Below are positions 18,033-25,744 of a stretch of 64,000 nt of DNA, in pieces. Source of the stretch: Bombella pollinis (GTDB lineage: Bacteria > Pseudomonadota > Alphaproteobacteria > Acetobacterales > Acetobacteraceae); contig NZ_JANIDX010000001.1 in the NCBI RefSeq assembly GCF_026385485.1, positions 62,001-126,000 on the forward strand, in the 5' to 3' direction. The notes under the pieces were generated by a model. That model was given only the letters and a program-made list of their open reading frames with translations, was not told where the DNA came from and made no database searches. Both the position numbers and the translations under genes were made by a program. The first letter of the stretch is position 1. Each line of letters opens with the position of its first letter.

Positions 18033-18659
18033 TTATTCTGCCTTCTGTCTATCCTGATGGAAGCCGCGTAACACCCAGCCTGCTAATCCAGCAGAGGATA
18101 GTGCCAAGATTATCGCCATAATCAAGGCCCCCCCGTGTCCTATTTCTACACCATGCCCAGCGAGGAGAAAAACAAGATTTTGTGGCACCCCACCGAGCAT
18201 TGTCGCTAGCACAAACCGCCCGACAGCAAGCCTCATCATCCCTGATGAGACCGAGACAAGCAAAGCCGACCCTACTGGCAATAGACGTGCGCATAATACC
18301 GCACGAAAAGGAGCTGCCACCCCCGCTTTAATAAACCACGGCATAGCGACTTTGTTTACAGGGTGCCATCGTTGCCAAAGCCAGCCCCCGCTATAGCCCA
18401 AAAACGCCCCGCCCCCATAAGCGAGGCTCGCCTCTACCAAGCCGAGCTTAACACCAAGACTCGCCCCAAGAACAAAACAAAGCACCTGACGGGGGAAACC
18501 CAACGCACAATACGCTATTGTCGCCGGTAAAAGCCACGCTACCGCATAAGGCCGCCCCGCCCAACTCTGCAAGACGCACACACCTCGTTGAATGAAAGGC
18601 ACATGCCATAACAGCAGTGGCCCAACTAATAAAAAGAGGGCAAAACCCATCACCGACAT
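18033..18659 (-). CDS. VTT-domain (TVP38/DedA-like) membrane protein
   Basis: Start chosen at 18659 behind AGAAGG, giving 208 residues; the open frame extends back to 18776, overlapping the NUDIX gene. The core FPRQVLCFVLGASLGVKLG with a later Gly-rich GGGAFLGYSGG matches the VTT (SNARE-associated Golgi) domain, which forms re-entrant loops in the inner membrane. A second conserved arginine/glycine block is seen in RAVLCARLLPVGSALLVSV. VTT proteins are implicated in lipid scrambling and envelope homeostasis, established for DedA and TMEM41B relatives and inferred here. It is followed at 6 bases by the Bcr-type pump gene. Confidence 0.8.
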   Translation of the reverse strand: MSVMGFALFLLVGPLLLWHVPFIQRGVCVLQSWAGRPYAVAWLLPATIAYCALGFPRQVLCFVLGASLGVKLGLVEASLAYGGGAFLGYSGGWLWQRWHPVNKVAMPWFIKAGVAAPFRAVLCARLLPVGSALLVSVSSGMMRLAVGRFVLATMLGGVPQNLVFLLAGHGVEIGHGGALIMAIILALSSAGLAGWVLRGFHQDRQKAE

Positions 18660-18721
18660 GAGAGACCTTCTACGGGAAGGACGCTGCCCCTCATGCTCCT
18701 GCGGTATATAGCGTTGGCCTA

Positions 18722-19300
18722 TCAGATTAAGCCTCGTGCGCGAATTTGTGCAAAAGCTGCTAAGGTAACCATACACGTAATCTCGCCCTCAACAATCATA
18801 CGCTCAAACTCCGCAAAGCTTACATCACGTACGACCATATCAGCCTCGCTTGCTTCCCGCTCTGCCGCACCTCGAATGAGATTACGCGCTAAGAAAACAT
18901 GCCCCTCTTGCGTAGAATAACCCGCCCCTTGATAGAGCGTGCCAGCATGAATCAACTCCCCCGCACGCAGGCCCGTCTCCTCCCGCAATTCCCCTAAAGC
19001 GAGGGCCTCTGCCTCCGCATCGGGCCGTGTCTCCCACATCCCCATCGGGAACTCCCAAAGCCGCTTGCCCACGGGATAACGGAATTGCTGTACAAGAGTA
19101 ACCCGCCCATCCGCATGCACAGGCATAATCACCGCAAAAGGCCCACGCTCTACAATACCGTAAAGACCTTCTTTCCCACCGGGATGGATGATTTTATCCT
19201 CCCGCACAGCCGTCCACGGATTTTTATAAACAAGCTCTGAGGAAAGAATACGGTATCCCGCCTCCTCACGAGCTTTCCTGATGGCATCATCAGTCATCAT
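18722..19300 (-). CDS. NUDIX hydrolase
   Basis: A 192-residue protein starting at ATG 19300, 5 bases after AGGAAGGAG. The fold resembles ADP-ribose pyrophosphatase-type NUDIX enzymes: an N-terminal strand pair (YKNPWTAVREDKI), substrate region QQFRYPVGKRLWEFP, then the NUDIX helix ending GELREETGL. The box is two residues longer than the classic spacing and has Gly in place of the Arg of RE; I recall this WEFP...GEL form as a recognised subfamily, so it need not be inactive. The substrate (nucleoside diphosphate sugar or similar) is not determined. It heads the leftward run into the VTT and Bcr-type genes. Confidence 0.85.
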   Translation of the reverse strand: MMTDDAIRKAREEAGYRILSSELVYKNPWTAVREDKIIHPGGKEGLYGIVERGPFAVIMPVHADGRVTLVQQFRYPVGKRLWEFPMGMWETRPDAEAEALALGELREETGLRAGELIHAGTLYQGAGYSTQEGHVFLARNLIRGAAEREASEADMVVRDVSFAEFERMIVEGEITCMVTLAAFAQIRARGLI

Positions 19301-19520
19301 CAACACTCCTTCCTGTAAATGGCAGAGCCATAACCCAAAGAATCCTCACACAAAACAACCCACCTACTTGCTGCATGGCTGCCATTCATAACTATATCAG
19401 CAAAGCAAACTTTGCCCCGTGACGGAAAGGGTTTTCTCACCTATGGTCAAGACCTAAGCAAAGTTGTGCCTATATTAGCTATCGGTGGGCATGGCTGCAA
19501 AAACTGCAAAGGGGACGTTC

Positions 19521-20768
19521 ATGTCTGACGAAGACGCAACCTATACGTGCTCACCGACTATGCGTGTGATGCCCGTTGTTTTCTTTAACCTCCTTGTATA
19601 TTTCGTCATCGGGCTGCCCAACGCTATTATTGGTGCTCAGTTCGTACATAATACGCTCGGTTTTAGTACGGCTATTGCAGCCAGTACCATCTCCCTACAA
19701 TATATCGGCACAGCCATGGGCCGTATGATTGTTGGTCGCCGCATCGACATCTTCGGCCCTAAAGCCGTCCTAAGATGGGGTCTGATTCTCTGCACCATCT
19801 CCGGCTTATTGATGTGCCTTGCCGCGCTCATTCCTACATCCCATCTGATGGGTATGAATGACACATCTCGTTATGTGGCGTTGGCTGTTGCTCTTATCAG
19901 CCGTCTCTTCATCGGTTGGTCAGAGAGCTGCACGTCTACCTCTGTAACGACATGGAACCTCCGCCGCGTTGGGCCAGCTCACTCCTCCGTTGCTATTTCT
20001 TGGAACGGCGTGACCTCCTACGGTGGTATCGCTGTTGGTGTGACAGTTGGGCAATGGCTCAGCGGCTTGCTGCCGACCATCAAGCTTCTGCCTGTTGGTA
20101 TCTTTGCCGCAACATTGGGCATTTGCGGGTTCATCATCTTGACCTTCTATAAGGCCATTAAGCCCCTGCCGAGCAAGGGTAAGCCTATGTCCTTCGGTCT
20201 CGCAGTGAAGAAGGTGCTGCCTTATGGTGCCGCTCTGGCTGCTGGCTCTGTCGGCTTCGGGACGGTGAACAGCTTCCTCGCCCTGTATTATACCGAGAAT
20301 CACTGGACAGGCCTTGGCATTGCCTTTGGCGTTTTCGCAGCATGCTTTATCTTCATGCGGATTTTCGTCTCTGGCCAAATCGACAAACATGGCGGTGTGC
20401 CGATTGCCTACATGTCCCTCGTGACAGAAGCTATCGCTATGGCCGTGTTCTGCTTAGTCCATAACAATACAGGCGGGTTAATCGGTGCTGCCCTAACCGG
20501 TGCAGGCTTCTCCCTCCTCTTCCCTGCTATGGGTACAATGGCCGTCAAGACCGATGGGCCAGAGTTCCATGGGATTCTCATCGCCGCTTACTCCATCTTC
20601 ACGGATGTCACCATTGTGATTTCCAGCTGGTTCATGGGTGGTTTGCGCGACCATATGGGCTGGGGCGTTATGTTCGCCGTAGCTGGTGTACTCTGCGTTA
20701 GCGGTATCGCCTTTAGTGCTGCTTTCTCCCGTATCCCCGGGTGTGGTATTCCTAAAAATACCCAATAA
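19521..20768 (+). CDS. YhhS/YfcJ-like MFS transporter
   Basis: A 415-residue 12-TM permease starting at 19521 after AAAGGGGA (an in-frame ATG at 19485 has no such site). The first helix region FFNLLVYFVIGLPNAIIGAQ, SLQYIGTAMGRMIVGRRID and SWNGVTSYGG resemble the YhhS/YfcJ (arabinose-efflux-like) MFS group. Its physiological substrate is unknown. Codon choice is striking: AAG, AAC, TTC, CTG and GGT dominate, as in dnaK and metK in this window and unlike the other transporters, which suggests very high expression. Two hairpins follow it. The region 19301-19520 is a divergent promoter region shared with the NUDIX gene. Confidence 0.85.
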   Translation: MSDEDATYTCSPTMRVMPVVFFNLLVYFVIGLPNAIIGAQFVHNTLGFSTAIAASTISLQYIGTAMGRMIVGRRIDIFGPKAVLRWGLILCTISGLLMCLAALIPTSHLMGMNDTSRYVALAVALISRLFIGWSESCTSTSVTTWNLRRVGPAHSSVAISWNGVTSYGGIAVGVTVGQWLSGLLPTIKLLPVGIFAATLGICGFIILTFYKAIKPLPSKGKPMSFGLAVKKVLPYGAALAAGSVGFGTVNSFLALYYTENHWTGLGIAFGVFAACFIFMRIFVSGQIDKHGGVPIAYMSLVTEAIAMAVFCLVHNNTGGLIGAALTGAGFSLLFPAMGTMAVKTDGPEFHGILIAAYSIFTDVTIVISSWFMGGLRDHMGWGVMFAVAGVLCVSGIAFSAAFSRIPGCGIPKNTQ

Positions 20769-20784
20769 GGCAGGGCCTTACAGC

Positions 20785-20812
20785 AAAGGCGTAGTCTCAC
20801 CGCTACGCCTTT
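20785..20812 (+). terminator. First of two hairpins after the YhhS-like gene
   Basis: A perfect 10-bp stem AAAGGCGTAG/CTACGCCTTT with an 8-base loop, 17 bases after the stop codon. It lacks a long T-run, so alone it may be an mRNA-stabilising or pause hairpin; it is followed 19 bases later by a full terminator. Confidence 0.6.
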
Positions 20813-20831
20813 ATGGGATTTATCCCATGCT

Positions 20832-20862
20832 AAATGCCGGGTTCTTGCACCCGGCATTTTTT
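20832..20862 (+). terminator. Rho-independent terminator abutting the LOG gene leader
   Basis: A perfect 10-bp stem AAATGCCGGG/CCCGGCATTT with an 8-base loop and a run of six Ts. The T-run ends only 4 bases before the GAAGGAG Shine-Dalgarno (20867-20873) of the next gene. Confidence 0.85.
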
Positions 20863-20884
20863 ATGCGAAGGAGACACATCTTTT

Positions 20885-21439
20885 ATGGCCATTCAATTCT
20901 GCTCTGTCTTTTGTGGCTCTCGCCTTGGTCATGACCCCGCCTATATGCACACAGCCCGCGCCCTTGGCACGGCCCTAGCCCAAGCAGGCGTCACCCTTGT
21001 TTATGGGGGCGGCAAAGCTGGATTAATGGGGGCCGTTGCTGATGCAACATTACAAGCAGGCGGGCGCGTTAAAGGGATTATCCCCCGCTTTTTAGAAGCA
21101 CGAGAAATCCTCCACGAAGGCGTAACGGACCTCGACGTGACAGAGGACATGCCTACACGCAAAGCCAAGCTCTTTGAAATTGCTGATGCTTATATCGTCC
21201 TGCCCGGCGGCTTTGGTACGTTTGATGAGTTTTCCGAAGTCCTCGTCAATCGCCAGCTTGGACTAAGCCAGCGACCCATCATCATCCTCAACGCTCATGG
21301 CTGGGCAGATGCGCTCATCGCTATGCTTCGTACAACCTTGGAGCAAGGATTCGCCGATGCTACTGCCTCAAGCCTCTATGAGGTTGTGGAGGATGTACCA
21401 AGCGTCATCCAGCTTTTGCAGGAGCCTTCACGCGCTTAA
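20885..21439 (+). CDS. LOG-family (TIGR00730) nucleoside-5'-monophosphate phosphoribohydrolase
   Basis: A 184-residue Rossmann-like protein starting at 20885 behind GAAGGAG. It has the family signatures CGSR (10-13), GGGKAGLMG (41-49) and PGGFGTFDE (107-115), the last with the catalytic glutamate. LOG proteins release the base from cytokinin riboside monophosphates in plants; bacterial members hydrolyse AMP-like nucleotides and are widely mis-called lysine decarboxylases. Real substrate in this organism is unknown. Its last 35 bases overlap the 3' end of the convergent murA. Confidence 0.9.
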   Translation: MAIQFCSVFCGSRLGHDPAYMHTARALGTALAQAGVTLVYGGGKAGLMGAVADATLQAGGRVKGIIPRFLEAREILHEGVTDLDVTEDMPTRKAKLFEIADAYIVLPGGFGTFDEFSEVLVNRQLGLSQRPIIILNAHGWADALIAMLRTTLEQGFADATASSLYEVVEDVPSVIQLLQEPSRA

Positions 21440-22679
21440 TTTTCGCCCCACAGGCAGAGAGCTTTTTCTCCACATGCTCATAACCGCGATCAAGATGATA
21501 AACGCGGCTAAGCTCCGTTTCGCCCTCTGCCACCAACCCTGCCAGAATGAGGGAGAAAGAGGCCCGCAAATCAGTCGCCATCACCCGTGCGCCAGAAAGA
21601 TGCTCCACCCCACGAATCACCGCAGCACGCCCTTGGATCGTAATATTCGCCCCCATACGATTCAGCTCTGGCACATGCATGAAGCGATTCTCAAAAATCG
21701 TCTCAGTGATCATAGAGGCCCCCTCCGCTACAGAGAGCATCGCCATGAACTGCGCCTGCATATCTGTCGGGAAGCCGGGATAAGGCTCGGTCGTTAAATC
21801 TAACCCGCGCAAACGGCCTTGGCTGCGCACCCTCAGCCCCTCAGCCTCCTGCGTAACCTCAACACCAGCCTGCTGTAGCGCATGGACTACCGCCTCTTGG
21901 TCGGCCATACGACCACCCTCTAGCAGGACATCCCCGCCAGTCATCCCGACCGCACAAGCATATGTCCCACATTCAATCCGGTCTGGCATCACCGCATAAT
22001 GCGCGCCATGCAGCCGCTCCACCCCTTCTATCGTGATGGTGCCAGAATGTGCCCCGGTAATGCGGGCCCCCATGGCGTTCAAACACTTAGCGAGGTCTAA
22101 AATCTCCGGCTCCCGCGCGGCATTAACAAGCTCTGTCGTCCCACGCGCTAGGGTAGCGGCCATCATGATATTCTCTGTCGCCCCCACACTGGGGAACGGT
22201 AATACCACACGCCCCCCCTGCAAACCCTGCGGGGCACGCGCATGGATATAGCCTGCCTCTAACTGAATCTCCGCCCCGAGAGCCTCTAGCCCTTTGAGGT
22301 GCAAATCCACCGGGCGCGTACCAATGGCACAACCACCGGGCAAAGAGACACGCGCCTCGCCCATACGGGCCAAAAGAGGCCCCAACACCAAGATAGAAGC
22401 CCGCATACGAGAGACAATATCATAAGGGGCTTCTACAGAATGAATGGCCCCCCCAAGGCTCAGCGTGCCGGGGCCATCAACCTCCGCCACCTCATAACCA
22501 AGCTGGCCCAATAATGTCCGCATCGTGCGGATATCGGCAATATCAGGCACGTTAGAGAGAATCAAAGGCCCTTCAGAGAGGAGGGACGCTACCATCAGCT
22601 TCAAGCCGGAGTTCTTTGCACCACCAACAGGGATGCGCCCTTCCAAACGCCGCCCCCCCTCTATGAGGAAATAATCCAT
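21405..22679 (-). CDS. murA: UDP-N-acetylglucosamine 1-carboxyvinyltransferase
   Basis: A 424-residue enzyme that transfers enolpyruvate from PEP to UDP-GlcNAc, the first committed step of peptidoglycan synthesis, in the cytoplasm. The substrate-binding GGAKNSGLK (19-27) and the active-site loop PGGCAIGTRPVDLHL with Cys117 (Cys115 in E. coli) are intact, so the fosfomycin target cysteine is present. Length is the family norm. The start follows GAGGGGAAC. It sits 40 bases after dcd in the same direction. Confidence 0.97.
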   Translation of the reverse strand: MDYFLIEGGRRLEGRIPVGGAKNSGLKLMVASLLSEGPLILSNVPDIADIRTMRTLLGQLGYEVAEVDGPGTLSLGGAIHSVEAPYDIVSRMRASILVLGPLLARMGEARVSLPGGCAIGTRPVDLHLKGLEALGAEIQLEAGYIHARAPQGLQGGRVVLPFPSVGATENIMMAATLARGTTELVNAAREPEILDLAKCLNAMGARITGAHSGTITIEGVERLHGAHYAVMPDRIECGTYACAVGMTGGDVLLEGGRMADQEAVVHALQQAGVEVTQEAEGLRVRSQGRLRGLDLTTEPYPGFPTDMQAQFMAMLSVAEGASMITETIFENRFMHVPELNRMGANITIQGRAAVIRGVEHLSGARVMATDLRASFSLILAGLVAEGETELSRVYHLDRGYEHVEKKLSACGAKIKRVKAPAKAG

Positions 22680-22719
22680 CAGCCTTGTTCCCCTCGCCTC
22701 TTAACCTAAAATATGCCGC

Positions 22720-23271
22720 TTATAAGCGCGGTGGTGTTACACCAGACTGCCGCATATATTTCCCTGCCCTATCAGCATAGCTCACCTCACAAGGGCTATC
22801 ACCTTTAAAGAACAAGAACTGGCAAATACCCTCATTAGCGTAAATACGAGCTGGCAGAGGGGTTGTATTGCTTATCTCAATGGTCACTTGCCCTTCCCAT
22901 TCAGGCTCTAAAGGGGTGACATTGACGATAATCCCACAACGCGCATAGGTCGATTTACCAAGGCAAACAACCAATGTATCCCGCGGGATGCGGAAATATT
23001 CCACCGTATGCGCTAGGGCAAAACTATTAGGCGGGATTGTAATATCCCCCCGGCGCGTGACAAAACTATCCGGGCTGAAGTTCTTTGGGTCCACAATGGC
23101 ATTATCCACATCTGTAAAGATATGGAACTCATCCGCCACGCGGGCATCATAGCCATAAGAGGACAGGCCGTAGGAGATGACCTTCTCACGTTTTTGCGCC
23201 TCAACAAAAGGCTCTATCATGCCATGATCCTGCGCCATACGGCGAATCCAGTGGTCGGGCATAATTGACAT
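22720..23271 (-). CDS. dcd: dCTP deaminase
   Basis: A 183-residue enzyme converting dCTP to dUTP, feeding dTMP synthesis. The trimeric dCTP deaminase/dUTPase fold is recognisable from YGLSSYGYDARVADEFHIF, the nucleotide-binding CLGKSTYARCGIIVNVTPLEP block with the catalytic-loop Glu, and the C-terminal GKYMRQSGVTPPRL. Size is as expected (~185). Deamination of dCTP alone, without dUTPase activity, is inferred from similarity to the proteobacterial type. It lies just ahead of murA on the same strand. Confidence 0.96.
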   Translation of the reverse strand: MSIMPDHWIRRMAQDHGMIEPFVEAQKREKVISYGLSSYGYDARVADEFHIFTDVDNAIVDPKNFSPDSFVTRRGDITIPPNSFALAHTVEYFRIPRDTLVVCLGKSTYARCGIIVNVTPLEPEWEGQVTIEISNTTPLPARIYANEGICQFLFFKGDSPCEVSYADRAGKYMRQSGVTPPRL

Positions 23272-23381
23272 AGCCGCTCTCCCTTATGATTAATAACCTC
23301 TACAGTCCCTCAAATCGTGCTTAAATCCCAGCCCGACCTCTTTTACCATATCATCTGCCCGCGCTAGGACAAAATTATCCC

Positions 23382-24374
23382 CTATCGCGGGTCAGACCCA
23401 TTACGGATCGTCAAATCCGACATACTCGGCCGATAACGCTTTTTCTGCACAATCGCGGTATCGCGCACCGCACCACCACGCAATGTGCGGCGGAAACGCG
23501 GCCAACGCGGCTTAACCTCACTGGCTAAAACCCCCGCCACAATAAAGCCTGCCCCGACAAGGGTCGTTATCGTTAAAACATCCCCTGTAAAGAACCCTAC
23601 AAGGCCACCCCATATTGGCTCACTCGCATAAATAATCGTTGCTTTTGTGGGAGAGACTGTCTTTTGCGCCCAGTTAAGCACAAGTTGTGTGGCTGCACTC
23701 ACCACACCCATTACGAGCGCACAGCTCATCCAGCCCCAACTGAAGGCTGGAATATGCTCCCCAACTACCGGCATCAGCACAAAAGAAAGTAATGCCCCAG
23801 CAACCAGCTGCACAAAGGCCATACGGCGGCTATCAGTCTCTAAAGCGAAAAGACCAACGCAGATAATCTCAAAAGCGTAAGAGAACGTCCCCAATAAGGT
23901 CAAACCGTCACCGGAGCTCATCGTTAAGCCCGTCTTCCACGGTTCAGCGAGAAGAACTAACCCAACAAAGGCGAGGAAAATACCAATGATTCCGCTCGTA
24001 TTAGGAGCCTTACGCAAGATGATCCATTGCAGAAGGGGAACAAGGGGAACGTAAAGAGCCGTCAAAAACGCAGAGCGACTACTGGTAATTGTCAACAAAC
24101 CTTCTGTTTGACAAATATACCCAAAGGCCAGCACAAGGCCGATCATCCCACCACGCCAAATCTCCGAGCGTGGAATCCCCTGCAAAACGCGCTTACGCCC
24201 TACAAAACAGACCACAAACAACGCCGCAATGAGAAAGCGCACCCCAATAAAGAACATCGGCCCACTGGTCTTTAAAGCCAGCTGGATGATGTAATAGGTC
24301 CCCCCCCATAATATAGTGATAATCCCCAATGCAATTTCTTGCCGGGATGGGAGCGGTAAGGAGAGCTTATTCAT
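23382..24374 (-). CDS. EamA/DMT-superfamily transporter
   Basis: A 330-residue membrane protein with ten predicted helices and two EamA repeats (about 15-145 and 155-285), ending in a basic cytoplasmic tail. Signatures include LWGGTYYIIQLALKT in the first helix, TSRSAFLTALYVPLVPLLQW closing repeat one and ASEPIWGGLVGFFTG near the end of repeat two. Such DMT proteins export amino acids, metabolites or nucleotide sugars; substrate unknown. Its start codon shares a base with the stop of the small gene upstream (TAATG), so it is translationally coupled to the glycosyltransferase operon. Confidence 0.86.
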   Translation of the reverse strand: MNKLSLPLPSRQEIALGIITILWGGTYYIIQLALKTSGPMFFIGVRFLIAALFVVCFVGRKRVLQGIPRSEIWRGGMIGLVLAFGYICQTEGLLTITSSRSAFLTALYVPLVPLLQWIILRKAPNTSGIIGIFLAFVGLVLLAEPWKTGLTMSSGDGLTLLGTFSYAFEIICVGLFALETDSRRMAFVQLVAGALLSFVLMPVVGEHIPAFSWGWMSCALVMGVVSAATQLVLNWAQKTVSPTKATIIYASEPIWGGLVGFFTGDVLTITTLVGAGFIVAGVLASEVKPRWPRFRRTLRGGAVRDTAIVQKKRYRPSMSDLTIRNGSDPR

Positions 24375-24532
24375 TAGGCTTTCTCTCGGCTAGAGGCACT
24401 CGTAGGGCGGGCACGTTGCTGCTGCTTGCGCCGCATCAAATTGGCACGCAAAGCCTCTGCCTCGCGTAATTGACGCTCCTGCCGCGCTGTCATAGGGGCA
24501 GGCTCCATCTTTTTCGCCCTATCAGGCTTCAT
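24374..24532 (-). CDS. Small basic helical protein, 52 residues, unknown function
   Basis: A short gene squeezed between the glycosyltransferase and DMT genes. Its ATG at 24532 lies 11 bases inside the 3' end of the glycosyltransferase gene and its TAA overlaps the DMT start as TAATG. The product is highly charged and helical, with a core TARQERQLREAEALRANL followed by MRRKQQQRARP. I recall short alphaproteobacterial proteins with a similar LRxNLxRRK core near cell-envelope genes, but cannot assign a function. The double overlap is the main evidence that it is a real gene and not chance. Confidence 0.62.
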   Translation of the reverse strand: MKPDRAKKMEPAPMTARQERQLREAEALRANLMRRKQQQRARPTSASSREKA

Positions 24533-25730
24533 GCTCTACATCCCTCTCCTGATGGAAGCCTATAAAAGCCTCCTGCAAATGGCTGGATAGAAGCTCATCA
24601 TACACACCCAACGTAGCTTGCTGCATATGTTGTTTTGTATAGCGCGCTAACGCATGGGCGCGTATTTCATCCTGCCGCTCTGCCATAAGTTCTGGGGGCA
24701 CGTCCAGCACTTCCCGCAGGGCCATAGCAAGCGCGCGCGAATCCCCCGCAGGGACAAGCGTTCCCGTCTCACCATGATGGATAGTCTCTTTCAACCCCCC
24801 ACGGGCAGAGCCTATAACCCAGCGTCCCATCATTTGCGCTTCTACCGGCACACGCCCAAACGGCTCTGGCCTTAAAGAGGGCACCACGACAATATGCGCT
24901 AATTTATACGCTGCTGCCATATCGTGACACACACCCGCAAAACGCAAACGGCTGGCTATACCGCGTTCTTCAACCAATTTCTGCAACATCTGCGCATAGG
25001 GTCTTTCTTCTCCCGGCCCAACCATAACACATATCCATTCTTGCTCTGGATGATGGGCTGCTAGATACCCCAATGCCTCGATAAGACATTCCTGCCCTTT
25101 CCAACGCGTGAGCCGCCCCGGCATCAAAATAATGCGGCTCTCATCCCCTACGCGCCAACGCTCCAACAAAGTATGCATCTGGGAGCCATGGACGGCTTCC
25201 AACGCAAAAACAGCCGGGTCACTCCCACGCGGAATAACCCGCAACCGGTCCTCCCCCACGCGATATTCTTTGCGCAAACGCTCCCCAATATGCTCCGACA
25301 CCGCAATCACACGCTGCCCACGCACTAGGCCAGAATTATACCATTTCTTCAGCCAAAAACGCGCTTGATGGTCCCCATGCCATGTCGTCACAAGCGGGAT
25401 ATTCTCCTTCCGACAAGCCACCGCTGCGACAAGAGCCGGGTAACGAGAGCGCGCATGAACCAAACTTACCCCCTCTTGACGGATAAGCCTGCGTAACATC
25501 GCCACACGACTAAAAAAATACCGCAACGAGACCCGCTTATGAAAAGCCATCTCCACATGCTCACCGCCCACATAACGCAAGCGCGAAACCAACGCTCCAC
25601 GCTCGGCAGCAACAAGGGCACGCCCCCCCGCTTGGTTAATGGCCTCGGCCATATCGACCGCCCCACGCTCTAACCCTCCAATCCCAAGAGCAGGTAGAAG
25701 CTGAAGAATCACTGGTTTTTGAGCCATCAT
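24522..25730 (-). CDS. GT4-like glycosyltransferase (GT-B fold)
   Basis: A 402-residue enzyme; start chosen at 25730 behind ACGAGGCG. An ATG at 25748 that overlaps the upstream stop as ATGA is also possible (408 residues). N-terminal acceptor domain: LQLLPALGIGGLERGAVDMA. C-terminal donor domain: ILMPGRLTRWKGQECLIEAL and a VPSLRPEPFGRVPVEAQMMG block containing the E-x7-E-type nucleotide-sugar motif. GT4 enzymes extend LPS, capsule or glycolipid chains at the cytoplasmic membrane face. Donor and acceptor are unknown. It is embedded between a lipoprotein gene and the small basic-protein/DMT pair, which suggests a shared surface or export function. Confidence 0.9.
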   Translation of the reverse strand: MMAQKPVILQLLPALGIGGLERGAVDMAEAINQAGGRALVAAERGALVSRLRYVGGEHVEMAFHKRVSLRYFFSRVAMLRRLIRQEGVSLVHARSRYPALVAAVACRKENIPLVTTWHGDHQARFWLKKWYNSGLVRGQRVIAVSEHIGERLRKEYRVGEDRLRVIPRGSDPAVFALEAVHGSQMHTLLERWRVGDESRIILMPGRLTRWKGQECLIEALGYLAAHHPEQEWICVMVGPGEERPYAQMLQKLVEERGIASRLRFAGVCHDMAAAYKLAHIVVVPSLRPEPFGRVPVEAQMMGRWVIGSARGGLKETIHHGETGTLVPAGDSRALAMALREVLDVPPELMAERQDEIRAHALARYTKQHMQQATLGVYDELLSSHLQEAFIGFHQERDVEHEA

Positions 25731-25744
25731 CACGCCTCGTTCTG

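Noticed and set aside
18722..19300. Inactivated NUDIX enzyme because of a Gly for Arg and a longer NUDIX box
   Set aside because: The WEFP...GELxEETGL form is one I recall as a normal subfamily, so loss of activity is not supported.
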